A DNA stretch of 64,000 nucleotides. Origin: Umbilicaria muhlenbergii (lineage: Eukaryota > Ascomycota > Lecanoromycetes > Umbilicariales > Umbilicariaceae). A program made the position numbers and the translations under genes. Under the pieces are notes generated by a model, which made no database searches, was not told the origin of the DNA, and saw nothing but the letters and a program-made list of their open reading frames with translations. The stretch is taken from NCBI GenBank assembly GCA_000611775.1, contig KK106983.1, forward strand, positions 93,607 through 157,606. The letters run 5' to 3'. Of the stretch, positions 46,607 to 57,622 are shown in pieces; the first letter of the stretch is position 1, and the number at the start of each line of letters is the position of its first letter.

Positions 46607-47371
46607 AAATATCCCCCGAGTACCCCTTTTTGACTGTATATCTCGGAGGTACCCCAAACAAAAACCCACGCCCTGTGCGATCTAACTACCAAAAGTTGGC
46701 CCATAGACTGCATCAGCTGTAGTGCTTTTTGGGCATGTATGATGTTGAAGGACAGTCGCAGTAACTTTTTTAGTCTTCTTTCTTCCATTGACCCTGATTC
46801 AAAAGTCGCAATCCTCTTTGTCCTTCTTTCTACAAATTAATACTCATGGCTTACATTTTATGGACTTATAGGACCCCTGTCGATCAACAATTCATCAATT
46901 CACAGCTATTCAGGCTTCAGCCATGGAGGGAAATGTGATTCTCACAGCAAATGAGACATTTTGAGGATGAGAGAGACATTGTGACTGTCAACTGATGTTG
47001 TTCTGAAAGCTTGATTTACGGTAGAAGGTGGGTTTAGTGAAAATGAAAGTGTTGGGTGAAATGGGAGTTGATTGAGTGCAGGCTTCATAGGCTAGCAGCA
47101 GCAACTGCGGGGTTTAATCTGAGGGGGGAGGGGTACTCCCCCGATATTATATTCTTACTACTCAGGCCGGTTTTACCGGAATGCTCAAATAAGCGAGTGA
47201 TACACCAAAATTTGAGCACTCCGGTAAAACCGTCCTGAGTATAAGCGGAGGCTTCGTGGACTAGCGGCAGCGACAGCGGGGTTGGATTCAGGGGAGAGGG
47301 TTACTCCCCCGATATTCAGAGACAAACCGGGTCTCCCCAGAAATCCTAAAAGGGGTGCTCGGGGGATATTT
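46607..47371. mobile_element. Non-autonomous terminal-inverted-repeat element (765 bp)
   Basis: The ends are inverted repeats of about 25 bases (46607-46631 and 47347-47371), matching at 23 positions, with core TATCCCCCGAGYACCCCTTT. The interior has no coding potential. The right half contains a direct duplication: 47080-47147 and 47249-47316 both run from GGCTTC through ...ACTCCCCCGATATT. Between the two copies sits a smaller foldback element. No clear target-site duplication was found, so the superfamily is unknown. Confidence 0.6.
47161..47239. mobile_element. Nested mariner-type foldback MITE (79 bp)
   Basis: Two arms of about 30 bases (CTCAGGCCGGTTTTACCGGA and onward at the left; its reverse complement with about three mismatches at the right) flank a short loop. 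Both ends abut TA (47159-47160 and 47240-47241), the expected duplication for Tc1/mariner insertion. It sits between two direct copies inside the larger element. Confidence 0.7.
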
Positions 47372-48299
47372 GCCGGATTGATTTACTTGCTTTGCTGTCA
47401 GGTAGTTGATTTCATGATTTCTAAGCAGACTGCTTAATGAGATTATATGACCAAGTTTACAGATGTACAGAGAGTATTTACTTTCTGGTGTTGTGGGCGT
47501 CCCGATTCGGCGGGCTTTGGAGCTGGAGGCTGTCAGAGCACTGGGGTGCTAAGGGGGTCCTCTATCTCCCAGACTGCTATATGCGGTTACATGGCTAGGG
47601 CAACGCTAGACTGGGGCAACATACAAGGGTTGGATTGGTCACAAGTCCCCGTTTTGGGTGTGCACCAAGCGTACGAGGCCGCGGTGCCAAGCGACCCGCA
47701 CCGGCGAAAGCGTTGAACTGAATGAGAATGAACAATCATTCGCCCTCCGGAAATAGACGCCTTATCTTGCTCCGGCAGCTTTCAGTTTCCTTTCCCGTAC
47801 CACGACGGAAGGTCGAGAACATCATTCGCCCTCCGGAAATACTAAAAGTAGGTAGCGATAGGTAGCGCGGTAGGTAGACACCTATCTTGGTCTTGCAGGT
47901 CTGAGCTGCACCATCCTAATTTAAGGCCGCGGCACATCGTCCACGCCTGCTATTTGTATTCGTTTCCATCTGCATCCCCATTTTCATCTCGATCTTCAAC
48001 ATCATGAGCATCTCCATGCCCTAAGTTCCGGGACCGCACTTCTGCCTGACAATACACCCCGTTCAGCGCACATTTCTTCCCACCTGCATCTCTTCCACCT
48101 CTGTTTGCGTCTTCCTCTTCTCACCGTTTCCCAAATATCCTTCACACCCCGACTTCTCTTCTTCCTACTCATGCGCATGTCGATCTTGATTACAGCACTC
48201 GTTGTTCCGCGGAAGCCACTCTGCCGCTCCCCAACCCTTCCTGTCATTTTCCCATAATTGATCCCCTCTATCAAGTTCTCCTTCTGGGCGCTTCCAAAG
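47372..48299. other. Intergenic upstream of DUF3176 gene
   Basis: Contains a TATTTACTTTCTGGTGTTG motif at 47475, the inverted counterpart of 51435-51457. CATTCGCCCTCCGGAAATA occurs twice (about 47739 and 47824), a short direct repeat. No gene recognised. Confidence 0.5.
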
Positions 48300-50446
48300 A
48301 TGGAACCCGAACGCCTGGAGAATGAAACTGCCTCAGCAACTGTCAATGAAGCTCTGATTACACCATCAAGGGACGAAAGTTCGATTGGAACGCAGCACTA
48401 TGAGGCGCACAAGTCAAACTTTCGGACTGATGAAGGACTCATGTGGAACGGCCCCGTCAGGTATTGGGCCAGTCTACGCGACTGGTGGCTAGAGATTCTG
48501 TGCCTGATCGCGGTGACTGCGGCTTTGATTGCCATTACTTTCACACTTCTTACGCATCAGAATCGTCCGCTGCCTGAATGGCCTTACAGTGTCTCGGTCA
48601 ATACATTAGTGGCAGTCTATGTCGTGATATTGAAGGGAGCAATGCTGCTCATCATTACTGAAGGTATATCAGCTCTGTACTTAAAAGCAGACTGCGACTA
48701 AAACATTCAGGTCTCAGTCAACTGAAATGGACGTGGTACAGGAAGAGTCGACCCCTGGAAGATCTCTCCACGTTTGATTCAGCAAGTCGAGGACCGTGGG
48801 GCGCAATTCAATTACTTTGGACCCTTCGTGCACGGTATGCTTGTAATCTAATCAAATCCCTGAAGTAGCGCCAGCTAACATACGCTCTCTGTAGGCATAT
48901 AGTCGCGAGCGTGGGTGCTGCAGTGATTGTTGTTGCACTGGCTGTCGATCCGATTACACAGTTACTGATCCGCTATTACAACTGCGATAGACAGCTCCCA
49001 GACACATTGGCGAATATTCCAAGAAGGAACACATTCAGTGAGATGGGACTTCACGTAGGCGCTGGAATTAGCACTCTAACATATGGATATCAATCTGCGA
49101 TCTATGCCGGCCTTTTCAACCCAGTCTCAGTTGACATATCCTTCGCATGTCCTACCGGAAACTGCACGTTCAACGAGGTGTATCATTCGATGGCCTACTG
49201 CAGCAAGTGCACCGATCTTACAGCATCCGTGAGCAGGTCTTGCGGCCCCAATACCTACGTCGGGGAGGTCTACAGCGGCACGTCTCTAATCAATACCACC
49301 CGTACAGATTGGAAGTGCAATACAAGTCTTCCTGGCGGATTCTATGCTCTTGCGGAGGATCGATACCAAGGTGTCGTCGAGTATTTCAAGATGCAATTAT
49401 CATCAGAGGGATCAGAGCAAGATGGTCCTACCGTCCAAATGATTGCGGCTAATCTTACCACTCCATACATGACTGCTGGCGAAGCTTCTGGTAGTGACAA
49501 CAATTGCAGCACCGCACCGCAGAATGCAACCTGGCCCTGCATGGGATACGGGGCCGCATCATGTAGCCTTTACCCATGCATCAGGTCCTATAGAGCCACG
49601 GTGAATGAGAAAATCTTGCAAGAGACTCTGCTATCTACATCATCTGAATTTGCCTCGGATAACTCCGTAATGGCAGCAGCAACCGTGGACGTTGGATGTT
49701 TATCTTCAGAATTGCGTCAGGCATTGATTGATATTGGATATCAAATTAATGAGACTACTGATTGGATAGGCTACCGCGGGCCTGGCTATTTCGGCAACGC
49801 GACAGATGAGACTGAACCAAGTACTGCTGTCCACAACGTAACAGTGCCAGCTGGGTGCCAATATCAGATCTACGCGCCCACGATTATGAGTCTGGGGTAC
49901 TTCATGGCTTCATTCTTCAACGGCAGCGTGAACCAAGACCCTAGCGCCAGCTATGATTACGTCACTACCGGTTCCGTTCAGCTGAACAAGTTCTTTAACG
50001 CGGGGAGCGTGTCCTTTGAGAGCGTCAGCGCCATCTTCTCTAGCATTTCTGATTCCATGACTGCCTATATCTGCCAGAGCAAACCGGCATCTGGGAACAC
50101 CGGCGATAACGTCTTCAATGACAGTCTTGCCACGCCGGCTTCGGGCCAGGTGTTCCAAACAGAGACTTGCATACATGTTCGATGGGGCTACATCGCCTTC
50201 CCCATTGCATTGGTTGTTCTGACTATTATCTTTCTTGTTGCGATGGTCGTTGAGACCTCCCGCTACCACAAAGGTGATGCGTTCAAGTCTTCGTCGTTGG
50301 CATTGCTATTTCATGGCCTGGATCACGAAGCAAGGAGTCAGTATGGTGGGATGAGCAATGTTCAAGACATGGCAGTAGCGGCGAAGCAGATGCGGGTTCG
50401 ATTCAGGAAGACGGATGAAGCATGGGAGTTTACGGAGGCAAGCTGA
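48300..50446 (+). CDS. DUF3176 membrane protein
   Basis: Three exons: about 48300-48662, 48711-48837 and 48896-50446 (joins LLIITEG-LSQLKWTWYR and LLWTLRAR-HIVASVGAAV), near 680 residues. The start MEPERLENETASATVNEALI lies downstream of a pyrimidine-rich leader. Membrane segments are ILCLIAVTAALIAITFTLLT, LVAVYVVILKGAMLLIITEG, HIVASVGAAVIVVALAVDPI and, near the C-terminus, WGYIAFPIALVVLTIIFLVA. The RPLEDLSTFDSASRGPWGAI segment after TM2 is the hallmark of DUF3176. The large loop before the last helix is extracellular by inference, with many Cys and N-glycosylation sites (CPTGNCTFNEVYHSMAYCSK). Function is unknown; the family is expanded in fungi. Confidence 0.9.
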
Positions 50447-51434
50447 ACATTTAGAGATGTTGATTTCTACGGTGTAGGCACTGGTATCAAGCGAAGTTCA
50501 GGTGGCTATTGAGTGGTTTTGGGGAGTTGAGAGAAGCAGGGGCTGGGTCATCGGCTGACGATCACCACTCATTTGATATTCTGTCTGACAGACGGTGCTA
50601 ATAGGGAGGATCTGACCAGATTCAGTGCCTCAAGACCACGCGCTGCGCGCACCATCATCGCTCAACCGCCAGGGGGCCCGTTCTCTGCCTGAAGGCACCC
50701 TTGGGAATCCACCTCCCCCCCACCCCCCCACAGTTCCCCCGTGCAAAGTGCAAATCCCCGTCACCATACCAAGAAACGGTAATTTCTCTCGGCTGTCCCT
50801 TGATGTCTCTGGAATTTCTTCCTCTACGCCCCTCTGCTCTTCCGCAGTGTTCTGGGTCGCTTTGGAAAAAGGTGGGAGTGGAGATTTCCACCTCCCCGCA
50901 CTCTTTGAAGGAGGGGGAAGGAAGGGGGGGGGGGGGGGCTTAAAGGGGGAAATCAGCACCCGCTCCCAGGGTGAATGCAGAATCCTGTTTCATATGTTTT
51001 GTAGCAAATGCAACACTTTCTTCATGTCCTCAGGCGCTAGTCTTCACTCCATTTGCACAGAAGTGCCATCGTCAGAGCACACGGTATAGATGTTATCCAA
51101 GCCCAAGACTGAAACTCCTCTGGATATCAGTTTTGAGTATTGTCCGTGTGAGTGAGGTGATAAAGCTCGGGGCCAAAGTCATAATTGTTGCCCATGATAG
51201 AGCTCTGAGGTTTGGTCCTTCATTGATATGAATGACTCATGCAGTGGGTAAATCATCTTCACTATGCTGGATACTGACGTTGAGGTTCTTGTGGAAGCGA
51301 TTAAGCCAAACGCTTCTGGTATGCCTGTTTTTTGAGTGGAAGTAATGTAAGAAGACCATCGATGGTGGTTTAAGAGAACAAGGTTCGTAATCCTTGCATC
51401 CTGCTATAAACCACTTCCGACGCTAAACTCGGTT
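50447..51434. other. Intergenic
   Basis: Nothing recognised. Includes an uninterrupted G run near 50924-50938. Confidence 0.5.
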
Positions 51435-51489
51435 GCCCCAACACCAGCAAGTAAATAACAGCCAATATTTACTTTTTGGTGTTTCGGGG
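51435..51489. repeat. Imperfect palindrome of two TATTTACTT ends
   Basis: GCCCCAACACCAGCAAGTAA plus ATA (51435-51457) faces TATTTACTTTTTGGTGTTTC plus GGGG (51466-51489) across eight bases. The two arms look like the ends of two neighbouring inverted-repeat units. Confidence 0.7.
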
Positions 51490-52288
51490 TCAGTATTTGG
51501 AGAGTTTAGAACCCAATTTCTGGTTCAATTGAAGCTATGCAAGCTATTTTTGACGAAGTATGAGCAATGATACCTGCCCTCTGACCTCCCTGTAAGCACC
51601 TATTCCCTGATAACCTCCATGACAACCCCGATAAAGTACTTGAACCGCCGCTTTTTAATAGCCACAGTTCCATCCGTTTCTAGTCCATATGCATTAAGCA
51701 GTCTAGTAATTGAAGCGTCTGCTCTGTATTAGTGAAATAATGAACATATAGTATAAGGAAGTTTACCGTTGAGCCTCATCAGTGCCACTGGATTCAATGG
51801 AAAGCCGTCCACCACCTGATTCTGTCGGTTATACAACGGCTGGAATGGTACTTCAGGGCTGGTAAGATGCGAATTGAAGACTCTGGCAACTTGGTTACGC
51901 GATCTAGATTGTATTGTCAATTGAATGAGAGTTGAAGTCAAGTCTATCAATAGTCTTACTCAGCGCTCATGTAGAGCTCTAGACCGTCGAATCGTGCATT
52001 GAGGATCCGGAACTGATCCATCATCTGCTGTTGGTACTGCTGGAAATCCGGTAGAAGATTGGAGACATGCACTACTTCTTGTGCCGCCATGGTCAGACCG
52101 TCAGATAGACGTTGAAGGTCTGGTTGCTGTGGTTGAGCCATGATTAAGTGTGAAAACAACGAAGCTAAGAGAAAACCTCGGCTTTATAGGCCCAGCGAGA
52201 AAACGAGCTAGCTACATCGAGTAATAAGGACCCGCCCCCACTCAACACCCCGAACAAGGATGACTAATCACCCAACAGCAAGTAAATA
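51466..52288. mobile_element. Candidate inverted-end unit carrying a small gene
   Basis: An 823-bp segment starts TATTTACTTTTTGGTG and ends CCCAACAGCAAGTAAATA, so its ends are imperfect inverted repeats. It encloses just one three-exon gene (51600-52141, minus). Mobility is inference; no transposase is present. Confidence 0.35.
51600..52141 (-). CDS. Small conserved fungal protein of unknown function (multicopy family)
   Basis: Three exons on the minus strand: 52141-51960, 51903-51767 and 51718-51600, giving 145 residues. The frame is open throughout. It starts MAQPQQPDLQRLSDGLTMAA, has a short helical region (LPDFQQYQQQMMDQFRILNA) and NARFDGLELYMSAE. After the first join it reads SRNQVARVFNSHLTSPEVPF, QPLYNRQNQVVDGFPLNPVA and LMRLND. 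After the second it reads ASITRLLNAYGLETDGTVAI and KKRRFKYFIGVV. This pattern (LQRLSDGL..., a helical middle, PL...GFP.TP..., final basic IGL-type strand) recalls a fungal family of short proteins seen in many copies per genome; no function is known. It is the only gene inside the inverted-end unit. Confidence 0.75.
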
Positions 52289-52596
52289 ACGAACTGATAT
52301 ACAATAAAACATATTCGGCGAATAGACATATGCTTGAGTGGACTTTGCCATATGAAGTGGTCACTATGTACTTTTATTCGTACCCTTATCATGCCAATAC
52401 CTAATGTAACATAACCCGAGTAATCTCCTCTAAAGCCCACAACAGATTTTAGTGTGCTAAAGCTCGCACGAAGAATATCAACCGGAAACTACCAGAGCGT
52501 ACAAGCACGGCATTGCCTTGACTGCCCTAAACGCCCAGCGCAACTCCGTCATGCATCAGTATCAACGCCAATATGTACCCACAATGTGTAGGTATG
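52289..52596. other. Intergenic
   Basis: No gene recognised. This is the 3' flank of the WD40 gene. Confidence 0.5.
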
Positions 52597-55420
52597 TCAG
52601 AAAACCAAGCTAGGCAGGTCAAGGCCTCGACGCCGACGATGAGGCTCAGTCCGCCTCGCCCTATCGTCATCGTCCAACTCCGCATCGAGTCGCCAATCGT
52701 AGTCCTTTTCCGCCGGGCAAGCGCCATCGGAGTTGCCGACCTCCTGGTCCGGCATGCCATACATCTCCCCGAAGCCCACACGCTCAAACTCCAGAAGGCC
52801 GCCAAAATTAAGATCCGTATTGGCAACGAAAAAGCTGCCACCATCGGGCACGAAACTGATCCCCCCAATCTCTCCGAAAAAATCGAACCGTTGTGTACTC
52901 TCAAACGACACCGCGTCGACGACAGAAATGATGTCCGCCGGCTCCGCCATGAGCAGAACTCGCTTGCCGCTACCCACGGGGGAGAATCGCATAGACCGCA
53001 CCCCGCCCATCGTGGTACCGATGACCTTGAGCGGATGGCTGAACTTTCGTGCATCCCAAACTTGGACGATGCCGTCCTGGTTGCCTGTCGCTATGTGGAT
53101 GCCATCTTCGGCCCACGCGCACGCAAAGCCGTAGTCGCGGTGGTTGTGTAGCCGCACGATCCTTTGACCGCTCTCGGCGTCCACGACCCACGGGTGGCAA
53201 TGATCTCCGACTAACAAGCGTAATCGGCCGTCTGGACTTGTTGCGGCGCAGTTGATTGGGAAAGGGTATTTGTGCCTCTTTAAAAAGGTATTGGTGTTGC
53301 AATCCAGGACGCGGATATGATCGTCGTTTGACGAGAACACTGCCAAGGGTAAGCCGCTGCGGCGATCCTTGCAGGTGTGAATGTGATTCGTGATGCCGTT
53401 GTAATTGTCCGTTATCAGGCCCGAGGTAAGAGCACTGTCGTAATTAGCTGTCAAAGACATCATTGCGTATTCGCCCCCAAAACCACCGGCGATTAATACT
53501 CCGTCATTGGCTGTCATGGTTGAAATTTTCTGTAAAGTCAGGCCATCAGAACCCCGAGATGGTTTGGTGAAATCCATAACAGCCTGTTCCGTTCCGAGTG
53601 TTGGATCAGCGCAGATGACTTTTGACCTGCCAGCATAGTACACGGCATTCTTCGAGGTTGCAGACATTATATTGCGGAGTTGAAAATGGGAAAGATGCGC
53701 TTTATGCCTTGTAGTCATACGACGGAAGCGGAAGTGATTGCTGGTATTTGGCAGATCTGTTGCAGCCTGTGTGTAGTCAGTAGAAGGCCAAGGTCAATCG
53801 GTGATTGATGTTAACACATACAGCAGAAGGATAACGGTTCTGAATATTAGTGTAGTTGACGTATGTCTCTTTTCGAAGAGCACGGGCTTCCTCTCTCAAG
53901 GCGCCTAATTTTGACCAATTGATGCCCTGGTAATCACAATGCCGCTCGTCCAGATCTTCTATAGAGATCTGGTTTGGTTTTGGGGAGCGTCGAAGATCCA
54001 TAGCTCGAACTCCAATGTTAGGACACTGGGGGGGATCCATCATCCCGAACCGGAACCTCCAGTACTCGAAGAACTCGCATACGTCGTGATTTCGCTCAAA
54101 GTCTTCATCGATGTCATACAGGTCACCCAGTTCGACCATGTTGGCCTGTAGACTCGGTAAGGGTACCAAATCAGGCATATGGGTCACGTCTTGCGACGGC
54201 CATGACAACAATGCGCCATCGTTGTGTTGCAGTGGCAAATTTGCACCTTCGGTAAGACTAGCTAAATGCTCGGCCTCTTCGCTGATGGGCGCCTGAGTTT
54301 GTGATGCCGTTTCAAAGACCAGACCGCTCGTGTCCTGCATGAAAGACTGCAAATCGAAAGGCTCGAGCACAGTCAACGAGTGTGGCTCAGGGATGCTGTC
54401 CAGGCCCAACAAGTCATTGACAGCTACATCTTCTATCGTAGCTTCCGTCTCAGCCTGCGTACTATCGTGATTTTGTGGTACACCAAGGTTTCCATGATCG
54501 TTTGTAGAGACGGGTGAGGCCGTACTGGAGCCCATAGGTATAGAAGTTGAATTATCCGTTTGCGAGGTTGCCGCGTTCATTTGAACGCCAGCTTCTGGAA
54601 AATGCATAATTGAGCTTGATAAGGGACTGTAGGGCAATGCTTCCGAAGCAGACAGGCTGGTTGTTGTTGTTGGACTGCTCTGGGTATAGACTTGTGACGA
54701 ATCCCAAGGACATTGAGAGGTGTTTTCAGATTCTTCTTCGTCGATATCCATGTTTTCAGAATCCACAGACGCTATAGACATACCAATAGGTTGATCATCT
54801 CCATTATCGCCTTCTTGACCTGATGTGTCTTGCGTGCCCATGCTTGGTAGCGTTGAGTGATCCGGCCCGTAGTGGGTCTGGGACGCCATATTCATCGATG
54901 TAGATGACGTTGAAACTAGGTGAGTACTGGGGTTGTACCCAGAGGGCGAGATTATGGAGTGAATACTTGCTGTTTCATACGAGGGGCTTAGCGGTGTCAT
55001 TTCTAGTGAAGGATGAGTGGCTTCGGTATCCGTTATCCGGTGCTGTGGGCTTTCGCCATACGAGTAGCAATTCTGATCAAGGATGCCTTCCATAGCTTGA
55101 GACGTTAGGTGCTGCGGCAAATAGCTCCCCACGAGGTAGGTCGTTGGAGCTTCTTGGTTGTATTGGTGCTGACTGTAGGCCTGAAGCTGTACTTGGTATG
55201 ACGGCCCTGGGATAGGACTTTCGTTCTGGGTAGCGTTTACTCCCAACGCATTGGTCGGTGGTGATGATGACGTTCCAAAAATCCCGAGGGGGTTTGACAT
55301 GTCTTGATCGTCATTTTCACCTACTGCTGTCAAATGCTGGCGCACATGCTCTGGGATTTCTTCGCCCGTGTCAAGCAGCAGGTCCCTTCCTTGTCCAGAC
55401 GTACTTTGCTCTTCTGCCAT
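52597..55420 (-). CDS. WD40-repeat protein with long disordered N-terminus
   Basis: Two exons, 55420-53822 and 53766-52597 (55-bp intron; join NRYPSA-AATDLPNTSNHFRF), giving 922 residues. Residues 1-430 are Ser/Thr/Gln/Pro-rich and acidic (MAEEQSTSGQGRDLLLDTGE onward). A conserved block follows (EFFEYWRFRFGMMDPPQCPN; LREEARALRKETYVNYTNIQ) and then a WD40 propeller of about 350 residues (AVFSSNDDHIRVLDCNTNTF; WAEDGIHIATGNQDGIVQVW). The C-terminus is acidic then basic (DYDWRLDAELDDDDRARRTE). It matches the layout of uncharacterised fungal WD40 proteins. The role is not known; the propeller predicts a scaffold function. Confidence 0.85.
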
Positions 55421-56406
55421 ACTTCATGATCCCGGCATGTTATTCTGCATCCGATAAACGAGGCTCTGTCTGAGTTGGGGGGCAGGTTGCAAAAGGGTGG
55501 GCAGCTGCAGGCAACCGACTCCGTGAAGAAAGCGATAGGACAGAAGATGGTGATACCTCAGGTTGCGTTTCCCTGGGAGTTTAGGTCAGCTCTCGGGGGA
55601 GCTGCAGGAGACGGCGAAAAATGATGGGCGATTTGAGAATATTTGTGGAGTGATCCAGGACCTTCACTTCCGGGACCGACTTCTACGTGCGATGGTGGAA
55701 GGTTGAGCAGCGCGGCCTCCCGTAAATCCGATTGAAAAGACCGAAAGACGAAGACAAAAGCGACCGAGGTGGGAGATGGAGCAATTTGCAGGAGAAAGGA
55801 GCGACACAGGTGTGGCTTGCCTGGCTTGCGGCATTCGATTAGCTCCGTATTCTTTGTGAGTGGTCATATGTCAGACCCAGCGCATTTACTGGCTGAGCTG
55901 GCTTACATGAATCCAAGGCGTCTTGTCAACTTCCGAACCCTGCCCACCGCACAAAGACTTTGGTGACAGCACACGATTACCTCAGGAGCTACTGTATGCA
56001 GGCAGGAGCGGGGGTGAGGGCGTGCTTATCGGTGGGAGTCGTTTGCATACGAACAGGGTGTCGACGGCCTCGGCAGGATGGATACTTGGCCGACTGCAAT
56101 ATGTTCAACGGCGGAAGCGGCTTTGGCTAAGCCCGGGACTCAATTAGACCACCCTCGTGTCCGGGCTTGGGGGAATACGGGGACAGCGTCGAAGAGCAGG
56201 ACAGACATCCGAGTAGTTACAGTGGACTGGCTTGTCACGATAGCTTCGTGGCGATAAGCGATGGCGTCACCTTGTGTGGCTATGACCGGCAAGCCACATT
56301 TCGTGTTGTCTTCATCGAATCATGTTTATTTCAACAGCAAGTACGAGATACTCAACAACTGTATGTTTCATGCAACACTATCTCATGCCATTCAATGCTT
56401 CTCCCT
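55421..56406. other. Intergenic
   Basis: Upstream region of the WD40 gene. No credible gene. Confidence 0.5.
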
Positions 56407-57035
56407 CTATCCCAAAGTTCCGGTCCCAACTTCGGTGCCAGCATCGAAGATCGTAAATTGTGCCGCCCCAACATAATCGTTGACTTCCATATAGTCGTTC
56501 AACGCAATCAATGCTTGGCGAAGCACTCCCCAAGTCGTCTGGTGATTGTTCGCGTTGACGACTTCAAGGGCCAGAGGTTCGTCTATCCAGGTAAACTTCC
56601 CGCCTGCGAGTAGGCCATCGCCCATTGTATCCAGGTGGTATGTTACGACGTCGGATGCCTCGTGGAGGAGCCGGAAAACAGCTTGGCCAGGTATCGAGTA
56701 TATCATTGTGAGGATGATATACGTTTGGCTGCTCGGTGTGCTTTGGCTGCTCGGAGCACACCAAAGAGCAGTGGAGGTGCCGTGGCGGGGCCGGCTGCTG
56801 TGGTTTGTTGAGGCTCGGCCTGCAAGAGTGCTGAAGCATTGGTTGACTTCAGTAGACTAATCCATGGTTCTGTACAAACGAGATGCCTCACTCACGTTCC
56901 TGCTTGGGTGCGAGGAGCATTGGAACAGACTTGGCTTCAAATTGCTACTGGAAAAGCGGGGCCACCTGGTATTGCGAGACCTGATACCGCAGACAGACGC
57001 AAGACAAATGCGACTAGGGTCATGAAGGCTCGCAT
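56407..57035 (-). CDS. Small secreted protein, probably two exons
   Basis: On the minus strand a start at 57035 gives a signal-peptide-like sequence (MRAFMTLVAFVLRLSAVSGL). The C-terminal exon reads from about RASTNHSSRPRHGTSTAL through QTYIILTMIYSIPGQAVFRL, DTMGDGLLAGGKFTWIDEPL, NANNHQTTWGVLRQALIALN and ends EVGTGTLG at 56407. The first frame meets a stop after 32 codons, so an intron is needed. A donor after SAVSG or AIPG and the acceptor CTTGCAG near 56817 keep frame, but the choice is not proven. The conserved WGVL...AL.DYM pattern near the end is shared with small secreted proteins of other ascomycetes. Function is unknown; an effector-like or wall role is speculation. Confidence 0.5.
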
Positions 57036-57622
57036 GTTGGCGAACCACGGAATTTCAATGTCTACTGCCGGTACTTATTTCAAGTGCCACATGTAGGTAT
57101 TGCTCTGGGTGTGATTGTTTGAAGCTCATCTGTGCATGTCAGTCATAAAAGCAGGACGACGACGGCAAAGTGTGGGAATACCATGGTTGTGATACGCCTT
57201 CATTTATGATGCACGAAACCGCCCACCATACGAACAGCCGTTTCGATCGCGCATGTTTCAGGGATTCTAGCGACGTATCCGCCTGGGCGGTTCAACTGTC
57301 GTGGCCGTCCCAGCTGGACCCTTAAAATGCTGAAACCATGGCCAAGGGAGCCATTCAACGGAGCACTCTGTACACTTCATTCATCACAGAAATCGAAAGC
57401 AACGCAGTCGATCTTTACTCCGTATCCGCTGCAAAGGATAGTTCGTGATTGTGTTTGCAAGTCATGTCGGACCCTTTGAACCGAGCCAATGCAACCGCGC
57501 CATGCGTCGAACGACTCATGTTGTCCCTGCGCCGCGCAGATTGAATGATGTGTTCAAGCTTCTCGTTACAGCCGCCTTCGGCCGTGGGACATGATGTCGT
57601 GACCACCCGTCCGTAAAACCTG
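57036..57622. other. Intergenic
   Basis: Between the secreted-protein gene and the 3' end of ATG6. No gene recognised. Confidence 0.5.
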
